From assembly GCA_964346145.1 (NCBI GenBank), contig CAYFTL010000023.1, positions 1-31,575 of the forward strand: a stretch of 31,575 nt of DNA, in the 5' to 3' direction. The notes below the pieces were generated by a model that was not told where the DNA came from, ran no database searches, and was given only the letters and a program-made list of their open reading frames with translations. The stretch comes from CAYFTL01 sp964346145. GTDB lineage: Bacteria; Bacillota; Clostridia; Christensenellales; Aristaeellaceae. Positions within the stretch are counted from its first letter, which is position 1. Each line of letters begins with the position of its first letter. The position numbers and the translations under genes were made by a program. Shown here piece after piece: positions 16,231-24,803 of this stretch.

Positions 16231-17931
16231 ATGAACGCAAAACAGGAGTACCTGCGCTGGCTGTCCAGTCCAAATTTGGACGACAGCGCCCGAGGCCAAC
16301 TCTTGGCCATCCAAAACAACGAAAATGAAATTCGAGATCGCTTCTACCGCAACCTGGAATTCGGCACCGGCGGGCTGCGCGGTCTCTTGGGCACAGGCTC
16401 CAACCGCATCAACCGTTACACGGTGCGCTGCGCTACGCTGGGGCTGGCTCTATACCTTAAAAACGTGCCGGATGCCCGGCGGCAAGGCGTGGCCATCGCC
16501 TTCGACTCTCGCCATGGGTCCAAAGAATTTGCCCGGGAGACGGCGCTCACCCTTGCCCAAGAGGGAATCTGCGCCCACTTGTTCGAAAGTTTGTGCCCCA
16601 CCCCCGAGCTATCCTTTGCCGTGCGCCATTTGGGTGCCGCCGCAGGCGTGGTCATAACGGCTAGCCACAACCCCAAAGAATACAACGGTTACAAGGTGTA
16701 TGGCGCCGACGGCGGGCAGATCACGCCGGAAACCGCCCGGGCCATTCTGACCCACATGCAAAGCATCGATCCCTTGAGCGTTCAGACGATGGAGGAAAAA
16801 GAGGCCGTGCAAAGCGGTCTGATCAAGATAATCGGTAAAGATGTGGACGATGCCTACCTAGCCCACGTACTCTCCCTGCGGCCCGATGCCCAGGTGCTGC
16901 TTCGAAGCCCGCGCCAACCCCAAATTGTATATACGCCTTTGCACGGTTCGGGCAACCTGCCGGTGCGCAAGGCGCTGCGCGACTACGGTTACGCCCAGGT
17001 TACGGTGGTCGGCGAGCAGGAATGGCCGGACGGCGATTTCCCCACCGTGGCATCGCCCAACCCGGAAAATGCCCAGGCGTTTGCCATGGCCATACGCAAA
17101 GCCAAACAGATCGGCGCCGATTTGATCTTGGGCACCGACCCCGATTGCGACCGGCTGGGCGTTATGGTGCCGGAGGGCGACGAGTACGTTCCCCTCAACG
17201 GCAATCAATTGGGCTGTTTGATGTTGGATTACATTTTGCGCACGAGCAAAGTTACGCCCGATTCCTATATCGTCAAAACCATCGTAACCACACCCATGGC
17301 AAACGCCATCGCCAAAGCCAACAACGTGCGCTGCTTTGACGTGCTGACCGGGTTTAAATTCATCGGCGAAGTCATCGAGCAAATGGAAAGCCAGGGCAAC
17401 CACGGCTTTTTGCTGGGCTTTGAAGAGAGCTACGGCTACCTGACCGGCGGATACGTACGGGATAAGGACGCGGTAATCGCATCCACCTTAGCCGCCGATG
17501 TGGCCACCGATTACTTGGCCCGCGGCATGACTTTGCTTAAAGGGCTGGAGTCTTTGTACCAAAGGTATGGTTATTTCCTGGAAGAGCTAAAATCCATTAC
17601 CCTGCCTGGTGAAAGCGGCATGGAAAAAATCAGCGCTGCGATGACAAGCCTTCGGGAAAATCCTCCCGAAGCCATCGGCGGTTTTGCAGTAGAAGCGATG
17701 GAAGATTACCAGATGGGCGCGCGCATCACCCCCGAAGGCAGCCAACCCTTGCAGCTGCCCCAATCCAACGTGCTGCGTTATCAGTTGGCCGAGGAGAGCT
17801 GGCTGTGCATACGCCCGTCGGGCACCGAACCCAAAATTAAAATTTATTACGGCGTGCACCAAAACAGTATGCACGCCGCGCGCCAGGCCATAAGCAAAAT
17901 TGAAACCTGGGCAAGCGACATCTGCCGATAA
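16231..17931 (+). CDS. pgcA: Phosphoglucomutase (alpha-D-phosphohexomutase family)
   Basis: A 566-residue enzyme, close to the length of Bacillus PgcA. It interconverts glucose 6-phosphate and glucose 1-phosphate, feeding UDP-glucose and glycolipid or polysaccharide synthesis. All four active-site loops are intact: catalytic phosphoserine S145 in TASHNP (143-148), Mg2+ loop D303-P-D305-C-D307-R, sugar loop GFEESYGYLTG (396-406) and phosphate loop RPSGTEPK (528-535). The ATG at 16231 follows AAAGGAAG; a TTG at 16201 lacks a Shine-Dalgarno. Phosphomannomutase activity is also possible in this family. A long bidirectional hairpin follows. Confidence 0.95.
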   Translation: MNAKQEYLRWLSSPNLDDSARGQLLAIQNNENEIRDRFYRNLEFGTGGLRGLLGTGSNRINRYTVRCATLGLALYLKNVPDARRQGVAIAFDSRHGSKEFARETALTLAQEGICAHLFESLCPTPELSFAVRHLGAAAGVVITASHNPKEYNGYKVYGADGGQITPETARAILTHMQSIDPLSVQTMEEKEAVQSGLIKIIGKDVDDAYLAHVLSLRPDAQVLLRSPRQPQIVYTPLHGSGNLPVRKALRDYGYAQVTVVGEQEWPDGDFPTVASPNPENAQAFAMAIRKAKQIGADLILGTDPDCDRLGVMVPEGDEYVPLNGNQLGCLMLDYILRTSKVTPDSYIVKTIVTTPMANAIAKANNVRCFDVLTGFKFIGEVIEQMESQGNHGFLLGFEESYGYLTGGYVRDKDAVIASTLAADVATDYLARGMTLLKGLESLYQRYGYFLEELKSITLPGESGMEKISAAMTSLRENPPEAIGGFAVEAMEDYQMGARITPEGSQPLQLPQSNVLRYQLAEESWLCIRPSGTEPKIKIYYGVHQNSMHAARQAISKIETWASDICR

Positions 17932-17950
17932 AGAAATAAATGATCGCTCA

Positions 17951-18005
17951 AAAGTACGCCCCTGCGTTTGTGCTCTTACAAACAAACGCGGGGGTGTACT
18001 CTTTT
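17951..18005. terminator. Bidirectional terminator between pgcA and the HTH regulator gene
   Basis: An 18-bp stem pairs 17954-17971 with 17982-17999 (two G-U pairs), with a 10-base loop, AAA on the left and CTCTTTT on the right. It lies between convergent genes. Confidence 0.88.
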
Positions 18006-18023
18006 GTCGTTGCTGCGATCAGT

Positions 18024-19070
18024 TCATCGGTTTATCAGTTGCAAAAAGACTTCGTCTTTCTTTAAAAAGTCACTTTCGCCGCTGTCGTCTTCGATTAGTC
18101 CCTTCAATATATCTTGAAAAATCCAATCGAAGTATTCGTCGTCAATTTCTCTGGTTTGAATGCGATCGTAAAGCGGCACAGCGTTCATCTTCCAGCCCTG
18201 CTTCAGCGCCCCTTGCATAGAGCGCAGCGCAGCCAACGTCCTGGCCGCATCCTTTCGTTTCATCCCAATAACAAAATCTCCCACGCAGGCCGAATATGGA
18301 AACAATTTGAGCAGCCCCACATATTCTTTGATGATAATCGCTACTTCTTCCGCCGCCTCGTCATGCCCTTGGGCCAACAAAATTTCGAGCAGATACGACA
18401 GCGTATTTTGCAGTTGGTTGGCCTGATTAAACAGGCGCTCTTGCACCATCCTTGCGCCTTCTTCCTCTTTTCCCTGTCTGTTGTACAGATTCGCCTGCAC
18501 CATCTTTTTGTCTACCGGCAGCGCATCGGGCAGTTCATCCACCAGGCGCTGCGCTTGCTCAAAGGCTTTGCGCTCAATATAGATGTGAATCAATCGCTCC
18601 TTGGCGCTATTGGCTGTGCCGCTGTCTTCTCCGCCGGCCACTCGCTCGTACCAGCTTTCTATTTGAGTGCGATACGTTTCGGCGTTCTCTAGAAAACCAT
18701 TCATCGTCAGCCCGCCGTCCAGCACCGTAGCCAACAAAAAAATCAGCTTATCGCTTCGCGGATATTTTTGAATCTGCTCCTGCGCCTTTGCAAACGCTGC
18801 CTCATAGCCTTCAGTTTGCATCTCTTCTGCGATTCTGTTGCCCCAGACAGCAATTTCCTGATCGCTTAGATTTTCCTCAAAACCCAATAATTCGTTTAGA
18901 TCAATGCCCAGAATTCTTGCCAGGGGCAATAGCAAGGTAATGTCGGGATACGATGCACCCCGCTCCCATTTGTTAACCGCCGGCGTAGACACACCCATAC
19001 GGTCGGCCACCTGTTCCTGTGTATAGTTTAACGCTTGTCTGCGCTGTTTGATGGTTTTGGCTATGTCCAC
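18024..19070 (-). CDS. XRE-family regulator with C-terminal TPR-like helical region
   Basis: About 348 residues from a GTG start. Residues 5-60 are a Cro/C1-type helix-turn-helix (IKQRRQALNYTQEQVADRMGV, then STPAVNKWERGASYPDITLLLPLA, in one run). The remaining 280 residues are helical with repeated A/L/E patterns and read like degenerate tetratricopeptide repeats, a common sensor layout in Bacillota regulators. An in-frame start further upstream (19187) would add a hydrophobic stretch without a ribosome site; the GTG at 19070 has GAGGGAG about 10 bases upstream and gives the standard N-terminus. The promoter at 19120-19148 contains no other gene, and a perfect 12-bp palindrome sits between promoter and start, suggesting self-regulation. 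Targets and ligand are unknown. Confidence 0.87.
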   Translation of the reverse strand: MDIAKTIKQRRQALNYTQEQVADRMGVSTPAVNKWERGASYPDITLLLPLARILGIDLNELLGFEENLSDQEIAVWGNRIAEEMQTEGYEAAFAKAQEQIQKYPRSDKLIFLLATVLDGGLTMNGFLENAETYRTQIESWYERVAGGEDSGTANSAKERLIHIYIERKAFEQAQRLVDELPDALPVDKKMVQANLYNRQGKEEEGARMVQERLFNQANQLQNTLSYLLEILLAQGHDEAAEEVAIIIKEYVGLLKLFPYSACVGDFVIGMKRKDAARTLAALRSMQGALKQGWKMNAVPLYDRIQTREIDDEYFDWIFQDILKGLIEDDSGESDFLKKDEVFLQLINR

Positions 19071-19099
19071 CTGCGTACCACTCCCTCTTTTGGTCTTTT

Positions 19100-19111
19100 C
19101 AAAGCGCTTTG
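19100..19111. repeat. 12-bp perfect palindrome, candidate operator of the XRE regulator
   Basis: CAAAGCGCTTTG lies in the 5' leader, 8 bp downstream of the -10 of the regulator's own promoter and 30 bp before its GTG start. That position would block transcription if bound. Confidence 0.5.
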
Positions 19112-19119
19112 TCCATTTT

Positions 19120-19148
19120 ATTGTATCAGCCGGGCTCTTCCGTCGCAA
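19120..19148 (-). promoter_or_regulatory. Promoter of the XRE regulator gene
   Basis: On the minus strand TTGCGA (19148-19143) and TACAAT (19125-19120) are 17 bp apart, with TGA before the -10 (extended -10). It lies 50 bp upstream of the GTG start. Confidence 0.72.
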
Positions 19149-19237
19149 TTGAACAAACAGAAACCAAACTGAAATAAAATTTACCAATGGTTAAGTCCAC
19201 GGAGTTCTTGTTTGCGCTACCCGCCCTTGAACCCATA

Positions 19238-19246
19238 TGGTAAAAT
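19238..19246 (+). promoter_or_regulatory. Probable extended -10 promoter of topB
   Basis: TGGTAAAAT (19238-19246) lies 55 bp before the ATG at 19302. A TTGAAC at 19227-19232 is too close to act as its -35. Weak evidence. Confidence 0.4.
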
Positions 19247-19301
19247 AGAATAATGCTTGTGAAACCAACCGCAGCAAAAGTGTGCTTAGGGGGATATGTA
19301 T

Positions 19302-21425
19302 ATGGCAAAAGCATTGGTCATCGCCGAAAAACCGTCTGTGGGCAGAGACATTGCCCGGGTGTTGGGCGCCAAACAAAAGGGCGAGGGCTTCCTCTTTTGC
19401 GATCGCTGGATCGTCAGCTGGGCGATCGGTCACTTGGTATCCCTTTGCAATCCAGAGGAAATCAATCCCATCTATAAGAAATGGTCGACCGACACGCTGC
19501 CCATATTGCCCGAAAAAATCAAAAGCAAAGTGTTGCCCAAAACCCGCAGTCAATTTTCGGTCCTCAAAAAGCTCATGAACAACACCGAAGTCGATAGAAT
19601 TGTGTGTGCTACCGACAGCGGGCGGGAGGGCGAGCTGATCTTTCGCTATATTTATGATCAGGCCGGCTGCAAAAAACCGGTAGACCGATTGTGGATTTCC
19701 TCCATGACCGATGCCGCCATTCGCGAAGGATTTGAACAGATGAAGCCGAGCAGCGATTACGACGGGCTATACCGCAGCGCGCGTTGCCGCAGCGAAGCCG
19801 ACTGGTTGGTGGGCATGAACGCCTCCCGCGCCTTCACCCTAAAATACGGCGCCCTGCTCAGCATAGGCCGCGTACAAACTCCTACGCTCAACCTGCTGGT
19901 CAGCAGGGACAGGGAAATCGAGGCTTTTGTGCCCGAACCCTATTGGGAAATTGAAGCCGATTTCGGCGACTACACTGGGTTGTGGATCAATCCCAAGAAC
20001 AAAAAAACTCAAACCAAGGACGAACAGCAGGCGCGCCAAATCAAGCAAGAGGTTCAAGGCCAACCGGCCCAGGTTATCCAAGCTTCCAGCGAACGCAAAA
20101 AAGTGCCTTCGCCCCAGCTTTTTGACCTGACTACCTTGCAGCGCGAAGTCAACCGTATGATGGGACTTTCGGCCTCCGCCACCTTGAAGGCGGCCCAGGC
20201 GCTCTACGAAAAACACAAGCTGATCACCTACCCACGTACCGACAGCCGCTACCTCCCCCGGGACATGGCGAGCAAACTCCGGCAAGCTATCGCCGGAGTT
20301 CCCGAACCCTTTGCCGCCTTTGCCAAGCCCATTTTAGAGCAAGACAAGCTGCCCATGAGCTTTCGAATATTCAACGACAAAAAGATAACCGATCACCACG
20401 CCATCGTATCGACCGGCAAAAAGAAAAACCTGGATGCCCTGGCCCCCACCGAGCGCAAATTGTATGAAATGATCATCCGGCGCATGCTGTCGGTGTTCTA
20501 TCCGGATTATGAATATGAATCCATGCAGATCATCACCCAGGCCGCCAACCATGACTTTAAAAGCAGCGGCAGCACCCCCATCGTGCTGGGTTGGAAAGCG
20601 CTATACCAAGTCGAAAGCGCCGCAAAAAAAGAAAAGGAGAACGAAAAGCAGCTACCCCACCTCCATGAGGGAGACAGCCGGCAGGTCGCCAAGGTGTCGA
20701 TCCACAAAAAACAAACCAAACCCCCAGAGGCCCACACCGATGCCAGCCTGCTGGGCGCGATGGAGCACGCCGATAAGCAGGTGCAAGACGAGGAAGCGCG
20801 GGAAGCCATGAAACAAAGCGGATTGGGCACGCCAGCCACCCGGGCCGCTATCATTGAGCGGCTAATCGAGGTGGGCTACGCCAAGCGCAGCGGTAAAAAA
20901 TTGATTTCTACCGAAAAAGGGCGACAGCTCATTGCGGTGGTTCCCGAGCAGATTCGATCGGCAGAAACCACAGGCAAGTGGGAAAAGTGGCTGAGCGATA
21001 TCGCTTACTACCGCGGCGATGACCCCGAGCAGCTGCCCGAACGCTTTATGCAAGGCATACGCCGGTACAGCACTTTTTTGGTGGACGCGGCCGCGTCTGC
21101 TCCCACCGATGTGATCTTCGAAAAAGAAGCGTCCAAGGGCAAATACGCCTCAAAATCCAATCTCAAAAAATTGGGGCGCCCTTGTCCGCTGTGCGGCAAA
21201 GGCGAAGTTCAGGAAAATTCCAAGGCTTTCGGCTGCAGCGAATGGAAGAATGGCTGTAAGTTTACCATATGGAAAGATGTGCTCAAGCGCGCGGGCGGAA
21301 ACGCCATCACCGCCAGCGCCATGGACAAGTTGCTTTCGGGCGAAACCATCGTTTCCGGAAATGTGCAAGCTTCTTTGCAAAGGGATCAACTTATGATAGC
21401 GCCCCAAAAAAGCGATCGGCAATAG
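19302..21425 (+). CDS. topB: DNA topoisomerase III
   Basis: A 707-residue type IA topoisomerase that passes single DNA strands and decatenates DNA. The Toprim domain starts at residue 1 (ALVIAEKPSVGRDIA, with catalytic E9) and includes D105 in ATDSGREGEL. The core has SIGRVQTPTLNLLVSRD (187-203), and the active-site tyrosine is Y310 in LITYPRTDSRYL. The C-terminus carries a Cys4 zinc ribbon (CPLCGKG, then GCSEWKNGC) followed by a basic tail. Length and motifs fit TopB rather than TopA. AGGGGG (19288-19293) places the start at 19302, not the ATG at 19296. No terminator is evident before the next gene, which has its own promoter. Confidence 0.97.
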   Translation: MAKALVIAEKPSVGRDIARVLGAKQKGEGFLFCDRWIVSWAIGHLVSLCNPEEINPIYKKWSTDTLPILPEKIKSKVLPKTRSQFSVLKKLMNNTEVDRIVCATDSGREGELIFRYIYDQAGCKKPVDRLWISSMTDAAIREGFEQMKPSSDYDGLYRSARCRSEADWLVGMNASRAFTLKYGALLSIGRVQTPTLNLLVSRDREIEAFVPEPYWEIEADFGDYTGLWINPKNKKTQTKDEQQARQIKQEVQGQPAQVIQASSERKKVPSPQLFDLTTLQREVNRMMGLSASATLKAAQALYEKHKLITYPRTDSRYLPRDMASKLRQAIAGVPEPFAAFAKPILEQDKLPMSFRIFNDKKITDHHAIVSTGKKKNLDALAPTERKLYEMIIRRMLSVFYPDYEYESMQIITQAANHDFKSSGSTPIVLGWKALYQVESAAKKEKENEKQLPHLHEGDSRQVAKVSIHKKQTKPPEAHTDASLLGAMEHADKQVQDEEAREAMKQSGLGTPATRAAIIERLIEVGYAKRSGKKLISTEKGRQLIAVVPEQIRSAETTGKWEKWLSDIAYYRGDDPEQLPERFMQGIRRYSTFLVDAAASAPTDVIFEKEASKGKYASKSNLKKLGRPCPLCGKGEVQENSKAFGCSEWKNGCKFTIWKDVLKRAGGNAITASAMDKLLSGETIVSGNVQASLQRDQLMIAPQKSDRQ

Positions 21426-21500
21426 CTTCAAAAAAGCAGACAAGCCCAAAAAACTCTAAGCTCGTTCGCCTCAGGAATTAGGCGCCAAAATAATATGTCT

Positions 21501-21529
21501 TTAACTAATCGGCGCATCTGTAGTATACT
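21501..21529 (+). promoter_or_regulatory. Promoter of the NYN/LOTUS gene
   Basis: TTAACT (21501-21506) and TATACT (21524-21529) are 17 bp apart, about 82 bp upstream of the ATG at 21612. A weak hairpin (CGCCT/AGGCG near 21467-21484) upstream may end topB transcription. Confidence 0.65.
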
Positions 21530-21611
21530 ATAAACATATATGCGGCTTGCGTCCAAGCGCTGCTGTTGCGCCGCAAACTTGAAAACTATCGATAGATTTA
21601 AGGAGATCAAT

Positions 21612-22604
21612 ATGGGCACATCTAATTTTGCAGTGTTTGTTGATTTGGAAAACGCGGGCGGAAAAGCCGCTATGCTCAACAACATCATAGAAAAAGTAAA
21701 AATCCGGGGCGATATCCTGCTGGGCAAAGTGTACGGCTACACCGACCGCTATTCCGAACTCAAAGAAAGCCTGCTGTCCAACACGTTTTATGTGGTGCCC
21801 TCGCTGCGCTACGGCAAAAACCAAAAGAACAATCTGGACATTCAGCTGGTCATCGATGCGCTGGAAGTAGCGTATGTGAATCCTTTAATTGACAGCTTTT
21901 GCATCGTGTCCGGAGACAGCGACTATACCCCGCTGGTGGGCAAATTAAAATCCATGGGCAAACACGTGCTGGGCATTTCCCGTTCGGAAGTAGCCTCCAA
22001 CATATTCATCAAAGCGTGCAATGAATTCATCTTCCTGGAGTCGGTAGCCTCCACCAAAGTGGCACGCCCGGCTTACAAGGAAAAGGGCGCCGTGGCCGAC
22101 ACCGATTCCGATGCGGACATAGATGAACTAATCAAACAAATCAAAACCGTGCTGGACGATCAGAACGAAGACATGATGTATGCCAGCGAATTGAAGGATA
22201 CGCTGCTTCGGCTGCGCCCCGATTTTAACGAGCGCAACTACGGCTACGCCACCTTTGGCAAGCTGATTGCCGATGTGACCAAAAAGAGCGATCGCTTGCG
22301 CTCCTGGACCGAGGATTCCTCGCTAAAAATCGGCCTGAACACCGCCGAAGCAGTGGCTCAGATGCTGACCAAAGACAATTGGATGCCCGCTTTTAGCGAG
22401 CAACTGGAAAACTTTAAGAAGCAAGGATTTGAGCGCATCAACCCCTCCATTCTAAAATCGGCGATCCAGGAAGAATATCCCAATTTTGATGAACGCCAAA
22501 TAGGCTTCAAGCGTTTCAGCGACATCATGAAGGAGCTGGAAAAGCAACGGATGCTGGTCGTCGAGATGGACGAGGCCCACACAATGCTTTTGAAAATTTG
22601 TTAA
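21612..22604 (+). CDS. NYN-domain ribonuclease-like protein with two LOTUS/OST-HTH modules
   Basis: A 330-residue protein. The N-terminal NYN/LabA-like (DUF88, PIN-related) domain covers about 5-145, with the acidic set expected at a metal site: D11 in FVDLENAGG, D76 in LDIQLVIDAL, and D102/D104 in VSGDSDYTPLV. Two C-terminal winged-helix modules of the LOTUS/OST-HTH type follow, about 168-235 (ELIKQIKTVL...YGYATFGKLIAD) and about 255-330 (SILKSAIQEEYP...GFKRFSDIMKEL). This layout suggests a nuclease guided by RNA-binding modules. AGGAG at 21601-21605 fixes the ATG at 21612 rather than an in-frame start at 21540. The substrate RNA is unknown. Confidence 0.9.
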   Translation: MGTSNFAVFVDLENAGGKAAMLNNIIEKVKIRGDILLGKVYGYTDRYSELKESLLSNTFYVVPSLRYGKNQKNNLDIQLVIDALEVAYVNPLIDSFCIVSGDSDYTPLVGKLKSMGKHVLGISRSEVASNIFIKACNEFIFLESVASTKVARPAYKEKGAVADTDSDADIDELIKQIKTVLDDQNEDMMYASELKDTLLRLRPDFNERNYGYATFGKLIADVTKKSDRLRSWTEDSSLKIGLNTAEAVAQMLTKDNWMPAFSEQLENFKKQGFERINPSILKSAIQEEYPNFDERQIGFKRFSDIMKELEKQRMLVVEMDEAHTMLLKIC

Positions 22605-22672
22605 AGGCACGTATCTGCCCTTTTCAATTTTAAGATCACATATGCGCTTGTTTTAAGCTATCTGTGCAATTC

Positions 22673-22718
22673 AAAACGCCTTTCAAATCCAAGATTGGAT
22701 TTGAAAGGCGTTTTCTTT
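22673..22718. terminator. Bidirectional terminator between the NYN gene and the secreted-protein gene
   Basis: Two perfect 20-base arms (22673-22692 and 22695-22714) are separated by two bases; the tip must open to a 4-6 base loop. AAAA precedes and TTTTCTTTTC follows. It lies between convergent genes. Confidence 0.92.
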
Positions 22719-22763
22719 TCATAAGGTAAAGTAAGGAATTTAAAATCACCCGAGAAGCAGATT

Positions 22764-23294
22764 TTATTTCTTGATTGTCAGGGATTTCAGCATCGCTTCA
22801 GCCTGCTCTATAGAATCCTCCTCAAGCACCGGAAACACATTAACGGCAGCATATATATTCTTATCTATATCGCTATACCAAGCGCCCATCACACTCTGGA
22901 TGTCTGCATTGGTGCCGATAAGTATGCGTTGATCATCGCTCAGTTCAATCCACTCGTGATCAGCAAACCCTGCAGTTTCCAAAGCTGTCTTGACGGCTTC
23001 CTCACCGGTGGCGACTTCGGGCATGGGTTGACCCACCACAGACAAAACCGAACCATTATCAAACATAATTAGATTCACTATGCTGGTGGCCTTCAGCTCC
23101 TCTGAGACTTCTTGAGATTGTCCGCCCACAGGCAAATACAGCGAAAAGGCACCATCGGCCAAATCTACCCATTCGCCTTCGTAAGTTGGGGTAGTCTCTA
23201 CAGGTTCCTGGGCAGTTTGCTCTTCAGCAAAGGCGGCGATCCCGGCCACGCACAAAAGCACTGCAGCCAACAAAATTGCTACAAGTCGTTTCAA
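22764..23294 (-). CDS. Small secreted protein of unknown function
   Basis: About 176 residues. The start is TTG at 23294, chosen because AAGGAGG lies 8 bases upstream and it opens directly with a signal peptide: MKRL, a hydrophobic core to about 20, and an AFA cleavage site after residue 23. No lipobox cysteine is at the cleavage site, so export rather than lipid anchoring is expected. The mature part is acidic and has an Ala/Glu/Thr-rich linker (24-38), then a beta-rich region (about 40-170). I do not recognise the family; the pattern of short strands with ATGEEAVKTALETAGF resembles small stress-type or carbohydrate-surface proteins only in general look. Convergent with the NYN gene; monocistronic. 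Confidence 0.8.
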   Translation of the reverse strand: MKRLVAILLAAVLLCVAGIAAFAEEQTAQEPVETTPTYEGEWVDLADGAFSLYLPVGGQSQEVSEELKATSIVNLIMFDNGSVLSVVGQPMPEVATGEEAVKTALETAGFADHEWIELSDDQRILIGTNADIQSVMGAWYSDIDKNIYAAVNVFPVLEEDSIEQAEAMLKSLTIKK

Positions 23295-23604
23295 AATATG
23301 TTCCTCCTTGTTCTTGTTACAATTAAGATTACCCCAATCATCTTCTTTCGAAATAAAAAAGAATTTAATCCGTGAAAAGGCCAAAGGTTTTCCTAGCCTT
23401 GCAACCGCTTTGCGTTCAATTCGAACTCAACCACGCCATCCGCGCAGCAGAAAACTATTTTGTGCCGGGCACTGCCACCCAACAACCAATATCTCCCCCC
23501 GGCGCAGATAACTTCGACAAGCTTATGCAGTACCGCCATGGTTTCGGTGCATAATCCGGTCTCTTTTGCGTAATCCTAAATCGCAACAGCCATTGCCTGC
23601 GCCT
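23295..23604. other. 310-base intergenic region, no gene supported
   Basis: It holds the upstream region of the secreted-protein gene and the downstream region of the methyltransferase gene. An open frame at 23372-23554 (+, GTG start) has no ribosome site and no recognisable product. No clear terminator for the methyltransferase gene and no strong promoter for the secreted-protein gene are visible. Confidence 0.5.
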
Positions 23605-24621
23605 TTAAATTTTTTCAGCCATATATACCGCAGCTTTTTTGCCGTTGACCAACACATTATACCGAGCCATGGGCTGGAACAAGCCCAAACCTGCCAGCGC
23701 AGTTTCAAACTCCTGCTTGGCCGCCGTCAGCACCACTAGCCGCGCCCGCTTTTTCATCACTACGGCAAACTCCTGCAACACCGCTTTATAAAACGCCGTA
23801 GCCTCCATGGGCAAAGCCTCGTAGATGCCCCACGGCGGATCGGTGACCAGTTCGTCTACCGATTCGGGCTCTAGGTGTCGGCTCAGCTGCAGCGCATCCA
23901 TTTGATTTACGCTTGCCCTTGCCCGCGGATACCGCTGAAGGCCGGAGCGCGTATACTTTACCATGTCCACATCCGCATCGCTCAATAAAATTTGGGCCGC
24001 AACCATGTTGGCGCGCTCTTTTCCTAGGGCGCCGTAGCCACAAAAGGGATCTAGAAACACATTTTTGGAGCGCGGCGCGGCCAGATACACCATGCATTGA
24101 GCCAAGGCTTCGGACAACTCGCCCTTGTGCTGCCCCGCCCGGACATTTTGACGATTTGCCAGGCGCACCATCAGATAGGCTATCCGTTCGTTGCGCCACA
24201 GCAGGAGCAATTCGGTATCCGGATTTTGCCGGTTGGGCTTTGCAGAAGAAATCGCTCGCTCCATGGCGCTTCTGGCGTTGGCCGCCACGGTGCTCAACCG
24301 GTTGCCCGAGGAAAACATGACGCGGAAGGTTTTAAACCTGTGGCGATAGATGGACTGGTTAGCCAGTTGCAACGCACGCCGGTCTCCGGTCGCCCAGCGC
24401 ACGGCGTCGTTGAGATTTTGGCTACGCGGACGAGAAGCGATGAGTTCATAAGTGTTTTGAAAACACCGCAGTTTTTTCAAGTGTGGACGTATATCTCCCG
24501 ATTCATAAATGAGGGCACCGTCCATCACCTGGCGAACCCGGGTGCCCGGGACGTAATCCAGCAATATGGCGCGCGCCACGTCTTCCAGTCCGGAAACGCA
24601 AGTGGAATAATATGTGCTCAT
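23605..24621 (-). CDS. THUMP/UPF0020-type RNA guanine-N2 methyltransferase-like protein
   Basis: A 338-residue SAM-dependent methyltransferase. The N-terminal part (about 5-110) resembles a small THUMP-like RNA-binding region, with GLEDVARAILLDY at 11-23. The Rossmann-type catalytic domain has motif I at about 189-200 (LDPFCGYGALG), an acidic motif II (LLSDADVDMV) and motif IV DPPWG (261-265), the N/D-PP-F/W/Y signature of amino-group methylation. This set matches the UPF0020/Trm14/TrmN family that makes N2-methylguanosine in tRNA or 23S rRNA. The ATG at 24621 has a weak GGGTGA upstream. The exact target base is not decidable. Divergent from the isomerase gene. Confidence 0.83.
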   Translation of the reverse strand: MSTYYSTCVSGLEDVARAILLDYVPGTRVRQVMDGALIYESGDIRPHLKKLRCFQNTYELIASRPRSQNLNDAVRWATGDRRALQLANQSIYRHRFKTFRVMFSSGNRLSTVAANARSAMERAISSAKPNRQNPDTELLLLWRNERIAYLMVRLANRQNVRAGQHKGELSEALAQCMVYLAAPRSKNVFLDPFCGYGALGKERANMVAAQILLSDADVDMVKYTRSGLQRYPRARASVNQMDALQLSRHLEPESVDELVTDPPWGIYEALPMEATAFYKAVLQEFAVVMKKRARLVVLTAAKQEFETALAGLGLFQPMARYNVLVNGKKAAVYMAEKI

Positions 24622-24719
24622 AAAAAATCACCCGATCCCTTTATTTTAGGATATGTAACCTTAATTCCAGAGCACGGTCCCGATCCCCTGCTTTCCGGCG
24701 TTATTTCCTCCAGAAATAG

Positions 24720-24748
24720 TTGACTGTGCCCAATCTCGGCGGTATACT
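24720..24748 (+). promoter_or_regulatory. Strong promoter of the isomerase-oxidoreductase genes
   Basis: TTGACT (24720-24725) and TATACT (24743-24748) are 17 bp apart, close to sigma-A consensus, about 55 bp before the ATG at 24804. Its position argues against a longer reading frame starting at 24720. Confidence 0.8.
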
Positions 24749-24803
24749 TAAACCGCTGGTTATCGTAGAATTATATATATTTTTGTATATTAGGAGGGGT
24801 TGG

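Noticed and set aside
23372..23554. 60-codon plus-strand frame in the gap before the methyltransferase gene
   Set aside because: It opens with GTG without a ribosome site, matches no family I know, and sits where the secreted gene's promoter should be.
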